Assembly: GCF_017916325.1 (NCBI RefSeq)
Contig: NC_090166.1
Location: forward strand, 406,001 to 470,000
Reading direction: 5' to 3'
Length of the DNA stretch: 64,000 bases
From: Leishmania martiniquensis
Lineage: Eukaryota; Euglenozoa; Kinetoplastea; Trypanosomatida; Trypanosomatidae
Under the pieces are notes generated by a model, which worked only from the letters and a program-made list of their open reading frames with translations, was not told where the DNA came from and did not search any database. This document shows, piece by piece, positions 21,283-31,840 of the stretch. Position 1 is the stretch's first letter. The number at the start of each line of letters is the position of its first letter. Both the position numbers and the translations under genes were made by a program.

Positions 21283-21795
21283 TCCATTCAGCGCGCGCAC
21301 TCCCCCCTTCCACACTCCGTCAGCGGAACGCTGTGCGACCCCCTCCCCCCGGCTCCCCAAACAGACCCGCAAACGGCGTCGCTGCAAAGCAGCACTACAC
21401 GCACGCCTCACCTCTAGGGCACCGACTCCGCCGTCGATGCTCGGCCAATGCCTCAGGCTCCAGCCACCCCACCTCCGCGTCGCCGGTCGCCGGCCAGCCG
21501 CCCCCGTTCGGAGCAGCTCACGCTCGCCACACACAAGCGAGGCGGCGAGGGCCGTGCAAGATGCGTTCGGGTGGCGTTGGCACGCAGCGAGCCACATCGG
21601 TGGCGCAAGCGCCTTCATTGCCACGGGTCGCACCGCCACGCGCCGCGCGATACGTCGCCCCGGCCTCTCTGCGCCAAAGGCACTGGGCCCTGTGTCTCTG
21701 CCAGGAGCAGTTGGGCATGGGGCGGGAATAGGCGCGGGGAGGGAGGGGAGGATGGCGCGGCGCCCCTGAGATGCCACGCACTGCGGCGTGCCACA
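21283..21795 (-). mobile_element. Dispersed SIDER-like retroposon, copy 3
   Basis: Nearly identical to copy 1 (3088-3602): two substitutions and a C-run two bases shorter over 513 bp, although the copies are 18 kb apart. Both share one boundary, GTGCCACA at 21788-21795. At the other side copy 3 loses similarity at 21283, just before the A-rich end that copies 1 and 2 share. No coding frame is shared in a meaningful way. Confidence 0.65.
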
Positions 21796-22202
21796 GGCAC
21801 TCGCACACGCGCACACGCCTTTCCTTCCGCTCTTTCCCCGCCATCGCGGAGTGCGTGCCGACGAAGAATGAGCCAATACATTTGAATAGCGCCCACCGGT
21901 CGCAGTCGCACGGAGGTGCCGGGGAGGCGAAGGCATTCGAGCCGCTGAGAGTAGAAGCGCTTAGGTGAGAGCGGGGGGCAGATAGGGTGGTCGATGTGCA
22001 CTCGCTCTCCTCTCTGCCCCGGCCGAAGCAGCTATGGGGATAGCTGTGTCCGATATGTGGGGAGCGGATACAGCGGACTCGGAGTGACGGCCATCTACAT
22101 GTCAGTCAAGTATGACGCACGATGGTGGGATGACATGTTTGTGGTCGAAGCCTGTGAAGAGTGCCACTCACTGAGGCCACAGAGGAGCGGGCCCCGCCAG
22201 CC
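21796..22202. other. 3' flank of the CFAP300 gene
   Basis: About 400 bp that would form the 3' UTR of the CFAP300-like gene, directly abutting repeat copy 3. Nothing else is recognisable. Confidence 0.4.
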
Positions 22203-23360
22203 TCAGCAGCGATGATACCACACAGTTGCCGTTTGCTCGGAAGGATTGACGGCTACGTAGCAGTAGTTCAAGTTGCTTGGGTACACTCCGTCGCTTCTAG
22301 GGAACAGCGTCATCCCCGGCACGTTGAAAACTTCGTAAACAGATGTATCCACGACAGCTTTGTACCGAGCAGAAGAGCCGTCAGGCAGCTCCAGCGACGC
22401 CCGATCGTCGTTGACATCCGGCTCCATCGCTTCAGAAACGTGAAGCGACTGTACGAGGTTGCGGTACAGCTCTCGCGCCGCATCCAGGTACACGGCTGCG
22501 TCGTCTTCGAATTGATTCAGCGGTCCGCTACCAGCGATCAGTCGCCAAACAATGTGATACAGGAACTCATCGCGCGACTCCTTGCCGAACACCGCACGCA
22601 ATTGGCGTAGGGAAAGCTTCGAGCCGCCCATCGAGTTCCACATGTCGTCATCACCATCATCGTCAGTACCGTCTTGATCGCTGTCGCCACAGCGATCACT
22701 GCCCTCTCCGCTCCCTGGTACACAAGGGTGGCTGTGAGCTCGAAGAAAGAGCGCTCGCAGCTCATCGCTGATAACCTCTCCATGGGGAAGCAGTTCCTCC
22801 GCACGCTTCACTGTGGGCAAGAGGTATGCAGGCTGACTGGAGCTCTGCGGAGGTGCGCCATGCACATCGCGCATGACCTGGCGCACCACCTTCGCGTCTA
22901 CGAGGCTATGACGCAACTGCTCGAGCGTCGTCCAGTGGCAAGTCAGAGGACGAAACTGGAGCTTGCCATCATCCGCACTGTGTTGCGCACGATAGTCGTC
23001 GTCGGTCATCAGCTCAGAGCGCACGCACGGGGACGCGAAGAAGCTGCGAAGGAAGTCTGCAGCAACACCGTGATGAAAACGAAGCGCGAATGCAGAGACT
23101 GTGGCAACAGATGTGTTTGTAGGTCGCGACGGGAACGGTGAGGCCGTCGGCGGTGGAGATGAGGTTTCTTCCATGTAACAAGGCGCCTCGCTGGCGCAGC
23201 TGTACCGGTACGTGTGCATGTGCCACTCCTCACTCTCCCCAGGCCTCCGTAAGCCCCACTTCATTAGAAGGCCCCTGTATGGCTCCACGTCGATGAAGGA
23301 GGCGCACGCCGGCGCGCGCGCAGTCGGCGAGGACGGCGCCGCACTTTGAAACACGAACAT
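22203..23360 (-). CDS. CFAP300: CFAP300 (C11orf70) orthologue, dynein-arm assembly factor
   Basis: A 385-aa protein from the first ATG (23360), 88 nt after a predicted spliced-leader acceptor. Blocks that I recall from animal CFAP300 occur in the same order: GLLMKW at 30-35, an ISDELR block before a divergent stretch, SRDEFLYHIVWRL, QFEDDAAVYL with a following YRNLVQSL block, and the C-terminal YVAVNPSEQTATVWYHRC. Between the ISDELR and DEFLY blocks lies an Asp/Gly-rich acidic insert (about 240-265); the protein is about 120 residues longer than the human one. In animals CFAP300 is a cytoplasmic factor needed to build outer and inner dynein arms, and mutations cause ciliary dyskinesia. Here it would serve flagellar motility. 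Confidence 0.85.
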   Translation of the reverse strand: MFVFQSAAPSSPTARAPACASFIDVEPYRGLLMKWGLRRPGESEEWHMHTYRYSCASEAPCYMEETSSPPPTASPFPSRPTNTSVATVSAFALRFHHGVAADFLRSFFASPCVRSELMTDDDYRAQHSADDGKLQFRPLTCHWTTLEQLRHSLVDAKVVRQVMRDVHGAPPQSSSQPAYLLPTVKRAEELLPHGEVISDELRALFLRAHSHPCVPGSGEGSDRCGDSDQDGTDDDGDDDMWNSMGGSKLSLRQLRAVFGKESRDEFLYHIVWRLIAGSGPLNQFEDDAAVYLDAARELYRNLVQSLHVSEAMEPDVNDDRASLELPDGSSARYKAVVDTSVYEVFNVPGMTLFPRSDGVYPSNLNYCYVAVNPSEQTATVWYHRC

Positions 23361-23448
23361 GGTGCCGTGCAGACGATGGGGTCGCGCCAGAGAAACTGCA
23401 GCCCACTTCGCTCTTTGTTTTTTTATCTCTTCTTCTTTTTCTGGCAGA

Positions 23449-23520
23449 CTCACACGTCAAGATGACGAGTGCGTGTGAAGACGGCGAAGGTCAGCGCGGG
23501 GGACCGGAGGGCCATCACGG
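23449..23520 (-). promoter_or_regulatory. Predicted spliced-leader acceptor of CFAP300
   Basis: On the minus strand, about 70 nt from 23520 downward contain no AG and are C/T-rich upstream of that. The first AG is at 23450-23449, giving an 88-nt leader to ATG 23360. Confidence 0.4.
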
Positions 23521-24125
23521 AAAGAAGAAGGGGTGTGAGGAGACCGCGCGAAAAGGGGGGAAGAGTGAAGGACGTGTCGACCACAGTCTACGAGGGAGCG
23601 AGCAAAACGCGCGTCTGCCTTTGCACACTTTAAAAAGGCAGGAGGTCCTTCCTGAGATGTGGCGGCATCCTGCTGTCAGCGTAGCCTCATAGAGAGCGCC
23701 AAAATGCTGTGTGGTCATCCACGGCAGGGATCATTCGATAAGCCCTTCATCATCCTCTGCGGTGCCAGCCTGGGTTGCTTCTCTGAGTAGCAATACAGCA
23801 AAGACCAATCCACCGGCGGAGGCAACTCCGACATAGCCATTGACGACCGTAGAGAGAAAGAGAGGAGGGGGAGGGGGGCGGCGGCACAAAAGGCACGCCG
23901 GCTGCACCCAGAAAGATTTCACTACCGTTCTGTAGCGCACCCTTTTGTTGTTGTTGTTTTTACGAGGGTGTTCGCGCTGTAAAGAAAGCCCACTGCGCTG
24001 AATGAATACCGATTGTACCCACCCCCATCCGCTCACTACGCAGACGCGACGTTGCGCCGGAGTAGGATACGCACTCCCCGTCGCGCCGTCGCGCCCCGTC
24101 CTACACCGCTTCGCCTGCCCCCTTC
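23521..24125. other. Intergenic between CFAP300 and p24 gene 1
   Basis: About 600 bp with purine-rich plus-strand runs (23515-23570, 23850-23880) and a TTG/TTT run near 23945-23962. It holds the leader of CFAP300 and the 3' UTR of the p24 gene. No further gene was seen. Confidence 0.5.
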
Positions 24126-24773
24126 TTAAACGTACGTCTTTTTCTCGAGAAGGCGCTTCAGCATCCACAGCTGAAAGCTGAGCATCATCACGAAAGCCAT
24201 CACCTGAAAAAGCGACCACAAGAGCACGCGCTCGTTCGCCCGCTCGACGGTGGTGCGGTGGTCCTTCTGCTGGTTTCGTATGGACACCTGCAAATTCTTT
24301 AGCCGCTGCATCGAGCTCGACAGCGTCCGTATCTTCTGCTCGATGGGGTCGATCTTCGATGCATCCACGGCGTAGTTCACATCCATCGAGGTGCGGATGT
24401 CAAAGTTCACGTTCTTGGATGTAAACAGCGTGTTCGAGTTGTCGAAGCTGATAGTGATGGTGCGGGGCTTGTCAGACGCTGGGACGGTGTAGACGCCGTA
24501 CGCAAAGTCATTCCAGTGCATCAGCTCCGTATTTGCGCTCTCATCCCGGATCGAAATGGGGAAGAGAAAATCGGGGTGCAGGGCGAACTGGAAGTCGAGC
24601 AGCTCTCCGGGGGCGATGTCTTCTGTGACCACAAAATTCTCGCCAGCGCCGACCTCCGTCGTCATGGCCGCTGATAGCGTCGGCGCGAGGCACAGGAAGA
24701 GGACCATCGCCGCTGAAAAGGAAGACGCGCCACCCCCGCGCAGCCGCGCAGCCGCTGAGGAGAGAGGCACCAT
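24126..24773 (-). CDS. p24/EMP24-GP25L family cargo receptor (TMED), paralogue 1
   Basis: A 215-aa type I membrane protein from ATG 24773. A signal peptide precedes about residue 37; M23 (MVLFLCLAP) is an alternative start. The GOLD beta-sandwich spans about 40-130 (FVVTEDIAPGELLDFQF, then TISFDNSNTLFTSKNVNF). A coiled-coil stretch lies at about 140-182. One membrane helix spans about 183-205, with a short basic cytosolic tail KRLLEKKTYV. p24 proteins cycle between ER and Golgi in COPII and COPI vesicles and select cargo, notably GPI-anchored proteins, which are abundant in these parasites. Next to paralogue 2 on the same strand, so probably an old tandem duplication. Confidence 0.92.
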   Translation of the reverse strand: MVPLSSAAARLRGGGASSFSAAMVLFLCLAPTLSAAMTTEVGAGENFVVTEDIAPGELLDFQFALHPDFLFPISIRDESANTELMHWNDFAYGVYTVPASDKPRTITISFDNSNTLFTSKNVNFDIRTSMDVNYAVDASKIDPIEQKIRTLSSSMQRLKNLQVSIRNQQKDHRTTVERANERVLLWSLFQVMAFVMMLSFQLWMLKRLLEKKTYV

Positions 24774-25778
24774 CTGCTAAACGGCCAGGGCAGCACCAAC
24801 GGTAAAAAGGGGAAACTCAGAACTGATCGATGATAAAGGGTACCGGACTCGCGGAAGCCACCCAAGACGAAGTCAAGCACGCTGACCAACGCAGTCCGTC
24901 GACAGAAAGAGTCGGCCGGAATCGGCAGAGGGCGAGCGCAAGGGGTGTCAGCTGAAATGGCAAAGTACGTCGGGAGCGCTGTCGATGACGCTATGGGGCT
25001 CATGCACGTGCATGAAGTTCCGACGCGCGAGCACAATGTGAGGTAAGAGAAACAAAAAGAGGTCAAAACGTCAGCCGAGGAGGGGTGGAAATGAGGAACA
25101 GGTAGAGGGCGGGAGAGAGCACGCGCGCTGAGGGGCGCCAGAAGCACATGCAGCAAGCGCCTTGCTTGACGGTCGAAAACACGCAGCCGCATGGCAGTGC
25201 TGATGAGGACTCTTCTCTACTTGCTTGCACATCGTTGATGCGCAACGCGCTCCTGAGGCGAGCCGGCTACAGAGTCCCCCTGCGCTCTTTCCGTGATTCT
25301 CGCGTGCACTGCACGGCAGGCGACAGACATATGCGCCGGTCCTATAGGCACTGAAAAGCGGATGAGCTTAGCTCGTTCAGAGCTTGCCCCGCTTCGCCTC
25401 TGCATGGGCGTCGAGGAGCGATCGACCGCACGAGAGGGAGGCGCACTGCACACAAGCGGAGATGTAAAAGCAATCTCTACGGCGCCGCCGACACCTGAGA
25501 CGGGGAGGAGGTGCGATGGCAGCGGCATTCGATTCAGTGTTCTGTTTCTCTGTTTGGTTACATGTGCGAGCACTCTCCGCTTCAGACAGATGACTCTGCT
25601 GCAACGCAGTGAGGTCACACTGAAGCTCTCGCTAACGCCTCTACGCGCAGCATCAGCAACACACCGTCGCGTTGCCGGGATGCCTGCAGAGAGAGAGAGA
25701 GATCACAGAGACGTCGCCGCCCCCACTCCACTCCCCTCCCCCTCCCTGCCTCTCAAATGGCGCTCGTAATCATCAGCG
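24774..25778. other. Intergenic between the two p24 genes
   Basis: About 1 kb carrying the leader of paralogue 1 and the 3' UTR of paralogue 2. A GA microsatellite lies at 25690-25704. No supported gene was seen. Confidence 0.5.
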
Positions 25779-26411
25779 TCAAATAGTGCGACGTGTCTCC
25801 ACAAAATACCGGAACAGACACAGCTGGCCGCCCAGTGCAGCAAGGAAGCCTGCCACCTGCAAGATCGTCCACAGGAGTAATCGCCTCCTCGTCTTCTCGA
25901 GTGTGATATGGTGCTCCTTTTTTTCGTAGCGCAGCACCTCCTGCATGCGGCGCAGGTTATGCATGCTGTGAGCGATCCTGCGCACTTTTCGGTCAATCGA
26001 GTCGATTTGAGCAGTCCCCGCGGTGTTGCTCAGGTCAGGTAGGGTTCGGATCATGAAGTTCACACTCGCGCGCGCCCTCACCGACTTGGAGTTGTCGAAC
26101 TCAAAGACAAGGCGAGCAACCGTCCCGTCTGATGCGAAGTTTAAAAAGCCCTCCGCCTCACCCGCCCACTCCTTCACCAACTCCTCTTTCGTGTGCTGAT
26201 GTCGAATGCGGACGGGGAAGATGAAGTCCGGGTCCATGAAGAAGGAGAACATGACAACATGGCCCGGTGGCACGTCCTCGGTGAAGGCGAACACGTCAGC
26301 CGCCTCGACCTCGACACGAACCGCGTACAAGGGAACAGCGACGTTGGCTGCCAGAGCTGCCAGCAGCAGCACCAGCGCCGAAGCCGGCAGCAACCCTACG
26401 TGCCTCTTCAT
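25779..26411 (-). CDS. p24/EMP24-GP25L family cargo receptor (TMED), paralogue 2
   Basis: A 210-aa protein from ATG 26411 with the same plan as paralogue 1: signal peptide (about 1-29), GOLD domain (about 35-125, with FTEDVPPGHVVMFSF and FEFDNSKSVRARASVNF), a coiled coil with Arg/Lys-rich heptads (about 140-178), a membrane helix (about 179-200) and a cytosolic tail RYFVETRRTI. The tail has no di-lysine motif, unlike paralogue 1, so the two may play different sorting roles in a hetero-oligomer, as p24 subfamilies do in other eukaryotes. Sequence divergence shows the duplication is old. Confidence 0.92.
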   Translation of the reverse strand: MKRHVGLLPASALVLLLAALAANVAVPLYAVRVEVEAADVFAFTEDVPPGHVVMFSFFMDPDFIFPVRIRHQHTKEELVKEWAGEAEGFLNFASDGTVARLVFEFDNSKSVRARASVNFMIRTLPDLSNTAGTAQIDSIDRKVRRIAHSMHNLRRMQEVLRYEKKEHHITLEKTRRRLLLWTILQVAGFLAALGGQLCLFRYFVETRRTI

Positions 26412-28504
26412 GTGCCTGCCCGCCCTGCAGCGTTAGCAGCGCGCGACAGAAAACTGTACTCCCCCCTCTATTTACTGGTGCGGAAACGCAGAGGTGAAGA
26501 GAAGGCATGCATATGGGGCTCAAAGACGCGCTTGTGCGCGTTACGCATTGTACCCACTGGCGCCCAGTGAAACGACATAAGATGCCACTCCAACGGAACC
26601 GCGCAGACGGTGAAAAGGCGCAAAGGTCAGACGAGGATCGGGAGCGAGAATAGGAGAGCTTTGCAGGCAGTAGCGATGTGAGATGTGCCCCCACACTGGC
26701 TGTATCGCTGTCAACAATGCGAACAGCGAGAGGAAGCCAGAGCACTGGTCAATTCCGCCGCGGAAGGCAGCGTCGCGGTGCATTTTGGCTCATCCTCCAA
26801 GGAAGCCTCTCTGCGGCCACAGAGTGCGGCATAGGCGCCTCTCCCCTTCCTGCAGCCCCTGACGTCCACGCAGCGTCACGTCTCTTCTGTGTTCTAGAAA
26901 ACTCCAGTGCGTCGCAGAGGCAAGGAAGCGGTCGAGACGACACTAATGCCCGCGGCAACCTTCATCGCTCGTTTCGGCGTCAGCGCAGACGAGATTCCCT
27001 GCGCCGTCGGAGTGCTCTTCGGCAGTGCTGCCTATAAGAGTGCGTGATTCCTTTGCGTGTAGGACAACGCGAAGTGCGAGAGAGAGAGAGAAGGGTGCGT
27101 GAAGAGGGAGGGAGGGCCTCTAGCGAATCATCAAAGACTATGGGCAAGAACTCGTTGAAGCTTTAGAGAAGAGGCGAGGGCCGGATGGTGGGGAAGAAAA
27201 GAGGGGGCAGCCACAGCGAGAGACAAACATGCAGGGAGCATGTGCCTCTACGACACGCTATGAAGGTATTTAGCGTTGAGTGGAGCATTAGGAGAGGAGA
27301 GGTAACATCTCGTTGCTGCCGGTCGTTGCCTTCCGAAGACTAGCGACAGCGGCATACGCATATAAAAGAAAAAAGCACAAAGGGAAGCCGCCGCTGCCAT
27401 TAGCACAGGTGCATGCGTGTGTGTGTGCGTGCGTGTGGGGGGGGGGCGGAGAGAGGAGGGGCAGGTGAAGGGAGTGACAAAAACTAAAGAGCGTACAGCA
27501 CTACAGAGAAAGCACCTGCGCATAAGCATCAACAAATACGCCTACGCATGCTCGGCAACGTGAGGCGGCGCTCACCTCTCAGCTCCGTCGCACAGGCACA
27601 CGCACACATACGTACACCGGAGAGACGCAGAAAGATGAGGTGCGAAAGAGAGGTTACGGGGTGCACACACCTGCACCTCACATTGGCCACATCAGGAGCC
27701 TCGAAGGAAGAAGGGGAAGGGAAGAGTGGAGAGCGGGGTCATCACACATACACACACGCACACACGCTGGCACAGACAGACAAAAGTAACAGATGAAAGA
27801 CCGCGAAAAAAAAAAGAGGGAAAGATGTGTGTGTGTCTGTGTGTACGCGTTTCGTTGTCTCTGGCGAAGCCGTTGGCGAATAAACGTCGCGAAAAGTGCC
27901 TCTGAACAGCGAAAGAAACAGAGAGGAGAAAGGAATAGCGCTCCGCACGCATGGCGCCGAGTCTCGGATGACTCACTACCACGGCGAGCAATTTTGGCGC
28001 GAGAGTCAGAAGCCCGCCGTAGCCGAAGAAGGGGAAGAGGGAGGGGGAAGGGGGGAGCAAACGGTGAAGAGAAGTAAGCATTCAGTGACCTCGGAGGAGG
28101 ACACGTCGGCAGATGGGCACACACACAAAAAAAGATTCGCTCTGAGTTTTTTGTTTTCCTGCCTTCGTTGTGCGCCCTGTCGCCGCCCCAGGCGCCGATG
28201 GGCCCCGGCCATTTCACAAAATGCGCACGTGAACCAACAACGTCAATGGCGGACAGTATAAGTGAACGGCGGCGGCTGGCAAAGGCGGGAGGGTCAGAAG
28301 AGCGGAGGCGTCGTTGCATCGCTGGCACGTCGTCACTTTTGGTTCGCGGAGTCGCGTATCTGACCACTCCGCATTTTCCATGAAGTGCCCGCCCGCCCCA
28401 CCTTCATCGATCATCCCGCGCTGGCAAAGCAAAGACCAGCTCGCCAGCGGCAGTAAGGGCCCTCTCCCTCTATATATATATATATATCAACAGCAGTTCT
28501 TTCG
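26412..28504. other. Intergenic, gene-poor
   Basis: About 2.1 kb with the leader of p24 paralogue 2 and the 3' UTR of M20 gene A. Simple repeats include GA runs (27075-27090), GT runs (27415-27440) and an alternating TA tract at 28471-28488. The 26640-27040 stretch is non-repetitive but has no convincing frame. Confidence 0.5.
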
Positions 28505-29722
28505 TCACTGCATGAGGAGCTCGTACACGATGCCGCAGTGAACTTTCACACCGATCTTCATGGCCTCCTCGTCCACCTTGAACTTTGCGCTGTGGTTCGG
28601 TGCGGTGCACCCCTTCTCAGGATTGTAGCATCCGATGCCCACATAATTTCCAGGTGCCGCCTGCGTAAATTCGCTGAAGTCTTCCGATGCCGCCATGCAC
28701 TCTGGAAGCACGACGATACAATCCTTTGACGGCAGCACCTGCGTAAGCACTCGCATCCCCACTTCGTAAGCGCTGTCTGCATTCTCCGTCACCTCATAGC
28801 CAGGAAGCCACTCCAGCTTACACGTCGCACCGTACGAACCGCAGATGCCCTGAAGCACCTCCGCCGCAGCCCTCCTGGCATTCACCCGCACCTCCTTGTC
28901 AGTGCAGCGCAGTGTACCCTTCAGCGTCACCTTGTCAGGGATCACGTTGTAGCTGTCAGAGCTCGAGGTAATGCTGGTGATAGTCAGTACAGGGCACTTG
29001 GACGGCGGCATGCGGCGGGACACCACCTGTTGAAGGGCCGTAACAGCAAGGCACGCGATCGAGACCGAGTCGACCGAGCACTCGGGCATCGAGGCATGGC
29101 CGCCACGACCCACAATCTCTGCGTACAGGTTGTCCGAGCTCCGGAGTATCGCACCTTTGCGCACCAAAACGGTGCCTGTGGGGCCCTCCTTCAGAGGGAG
29201 AATATGCTCTCCGAACACCATCGCCACGCCCTCCATGCAGCCCTTCTCGACCATCATCTTGGCGCCGCCCGGTGGTACCTCCTCTGCAGGCTGAAACAGC
29301 AGCCGCACAGTGCCTTTGATCTTCGCCGCATCCCCCAGCAGCAGCTTCGCCGCGCCGAGCAGCATCGCAGCGTGCGTGTCGTGTCCGCACGCGTGCATGA
29401 CGCCCTTCTTCTTCGACACAAACGGCACGTCCGTCAGCTCCTCGACAGGCAGCGCGTCGATGTCCGCGCGCAGCGCAATGATCGGGCCGTCGCCACCGCC
29501 GCCCCTCAGGTCAGCAACGACGCAGTTGCTGGCAGGCTGGCTGATGTGCAGCCACTTCCCCTCCGTGTCCATCTTCTGCAGCTCGCCTGTAATGTAGGCC
29601 GCCGTCGGCTGCTCCTTAAACGAGAGGTCCGGGTTCGCGTGGATGTGGCGACGCCAGGCAACCACCTGGTCGTAGATCTGCTCCACGCGGCCGTCGAGCT
29701 CCTCGCGATCAATGGCGGGCAT
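28505..29722 (-). CDS. M20-family N-acyl-amino-acid amidohydrolase, copy A
   Basis: A 405-aa metallo-amidohydrolase of family M20D (aminoacylase, hippuricase and IAA-amino-acid hydrolase type) from ATG 29722. Likely metal ligands are C112 and H114 in HACGHDTH, the glutamates of QPAEE at 147-148, H173 in GEHI, and H377 near the C-terminus in NHSAKF. A lid or dimerisation domain lies at about 180-300 (GRGGHASMP). It should hydrolyse N-acyl amino acids. No signal peptide, so probably cytosolic. The first 518 nt are identical to copy B, and a second block of about 108 nt (28907-29014) is also identical, while the rest differs at many positions. A long pyrimidine tract and AG at 29789-29788 precede it. 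Confidence 0.93.
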   Translation of the reverse strand: MPAIDREELDGRVEQIYDQVVAWRRHIHANPDLSFKEQPTAAYITGELQKMDTEGKWLHISQPASNCVVADLRGGGGDGPIIALRADIDALPVEELTDVPFVSKKKGVMHACGHDTHAAMLLGAAKLLLGDAAKIKGTVRLLFQPAEEVPPGGAKMMVEKGCMEGVAMVFGEHILPLKEGPTGTVLVRKGAILRSSDNLYAEIVGRGGHASMPECSVDSVSIACLAVTALQQVVSRRMPPSKCPVLTITSITSSSDSYNVIPDKVTLKGTLRCTDKEVRVNARRAAAEVLQGICGSYGATCKLEWLPGYEVTENADSAYEVGMRVLTQVLPSKDCIVVLPECMAASEDFSEFTQAAPGNYVGIGCYNPEKGCTAPNHSAKFKVDEEAMKIGVKVHCGIVYELLMQ

Positions 29723-29787
29723 TATCGGTAAACATATATATGTGTGTGTATGATCAGGAGGAGGGTGGTCAGCCGACACAGCGAGCG

Positions 29788-29832
29788 CTTGTGTTTGTAA
29801 GGGATGGGGAGGGGGTATCGTGGCGGTATAAA
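29788..29832 (-). promoter_or_regulatory. Predicted spliced-leader acceptor of M20 copy A
   Basis: A minus-strand C-rich tract (about 29820-29800) is followed by the first AG at 29789-29788, 66 nt upstream of ATG 29722. Confidence 0.4.
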
Positions 29833-31840
29833 GTGGGACCTTCTAAAATGTTTTAGGCGCGGTACGCAAGGTCTGTAGGAAGAGAAATTCACAGGCAAGG
29901 CGGAAGGCGCGGCGTGGAAGTTCAAGTCATGAGATGCCCATTCGAGGATGTCCATATGGCTCGTGAAAGCGGAGTAGATGCGCAGTCAGCGACACATCGA
30001 GAGCGGAACAGCCGGCTCAAAAAAAAAAAAGAAGTGCGCGACGCCGCCTCGGCACGCAGCGTTGCAGTTCATATGCAATGTTTCGCGAGGGGATGGCGAT
30101 GAGGGGTGCGCCAGGCGCGCTGCTCTTTGTCGTGCAGTACTGCCACCGCACAGCACACATCCACAGCACCCTTTATGGAATGCCCAGTTCTCTTGACGGT
30201 ACGCACGCACTGTGTTTGGCATCCTCGGAGTGGATCACCATCGACAACGGCCGACCGACTCCACATACAGACAGGCACACACACGCGCACCTGTGCACCA
30301 CGCGAAACGAGGAGGAGCCAGGTACAGCCGGCTCCACAGAGCACTCCGCCCTTTAGAAGGGCAACTGTGCTTGTCAGCTTCTCTCACCCGATGGCGTCGG
30401 CGGCCAAGAAGAAAGGGAGAGAGACCGTACGCGCAATCGCTCATGATGACACACCCGTAACACGCCTCAAGTCCGTTGCACGGCCGCATGTGCAGCGAGA
30501 GCGTTGCGCCTGTCGCTGCCGGCGTCGGCCGTATAAAAGAAGAAAGGTAGAGATAATTTATTTTTCTTCGAAAAAGGAGAGGGGGAGGGGGGCACACACA
30601 AACACTTACAGACACACACGCACTTACATGTGCGACGGGGCCGTGAGAGAGGGGAAGAGTGAGGAGGGCTCTGGAGACGGGATAGAGAGGGCGTGGGCTG
30701 ACTGAGGTCACACAAACGGCAGGAAAAGAGGTCAGGTATGCGAGGCCTCGAGTGGAGAGAGGCAACGCAGAGAAGACACGCGCACACGTGTGCAAGTCCC
30801 GCAGCAGAACATCATTGAAAGAGAGGCAGCCAAGTCGGAAGAAGGCGGAAGGAGAATGCGTCAGTGCTGCCCAGAGAGGTAAAGCAGCGGAGCATGTCCA
30901 CCCGCCCACGGTGGTGCATCCGAAGGGGCAAAGGGGGCGACGTCGGTACGGGAACGCAGAAGATGTGAGGCGGCGAAAGAAAAGAAGAACAGATACCACA
31001 GTGGTCCTCTGCAGGGTCTCCGGCATCCCATACCCCATCCGCCCTTTCCCACCACCATGCACAGCCGCGCATGGCCGGTTGGTGACGTGCACACACAAAG
31101 GTCGGCGCATATTCGCCCATGCAGGTGGGCAAGTGGAGGAGGAGAAAGAAAGAGAGGCAGCGAGGACAGTGCACACCAACCTCGAGGGAGAAAGGGGGGA
31201 GCAAGGGGAGATCGAAGAGATGCGCGAATCGCTTTACAGGCGCACTTGCAGGCGGGGGCGAGCGAGCGAAGCGCTAATCGACAAAAATACGGTAACAATA
31301 AAAAGCATTCAAAAGAGAAAACTGCTCAAACTTCAGTCCGTCCACCGAATACGGACAGACAGAGAGACAGATGGAGAGGAGGGGAGGGAGGTAAGAGAGA
31401 GAGGGAGACAGCCGAGAGTGCGTTTGTGTGCGGCGGCTGCAGCGCTGAAGGCCGGCGCGTTGGCATAACGTCAAAATAAATTGTGAAAGGAAAGACAGCG
31501 GCAAGCACCTCCAAGGGCAAATTCGAATTGTTTGCCGGAAGCCGATGGAGAGCGCCCCCACTTCCCAGCGTAACCCTCCCACTGTCTCCTGTCGCACTGG
31601 CCACTCGGTCATGGCGCGATGAGCCTCCCCGCCTCTTCGCTCTTTGCAGGTTCGGTTTCTCACGTCCGCAGTCGACGAGCGGGAGGAGACATCGCCCGCA
31701 AGCAGCGCAAGGGCACTTGCGCGGGCACCGTGAGGAGCAAGGAGCATACATTCACCAGATGTCGACGTCCGCAGATGCCGAGCGTTAGCGGTAAAGCAAC
31801 ACAGCACCGCTCTACCACCTTCCACCTCGTGTTCACCGCA
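29833..31840. other. Intergenic between the two M20 genes
   Basis: About 2 kb with strand-asymmetric purine/pyrimidine runs, CA microsatellites (30590-30630) and an A-run at 30019-30031. It does not resemble the region upstream of copy B closely, so only the coding parts of the duplication stay alike. No gene was seen. Confidence 0.5.

Noticed and set aside
22203..23453. Longer N-termini for CFAP300 and several other genes, starting at GTG or TTG
   Set aside because: Eukaryotic initiation needs ATG; predicted splice acceptors also place the leader inside some of these extensions.
23985..24040. GCGCTGAATGAAT resembling the A-rich end of the dispersed repeat
   Set aside because: Only about a dozen bases match and the flanking sequence does not, so chance is likely.
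29030..29731. Plus-strand frames opposite both M20 genes (also 32540-33415)
   Set aside because: They repeat in both gene copies only because the coding DNA is identical; no independent support.
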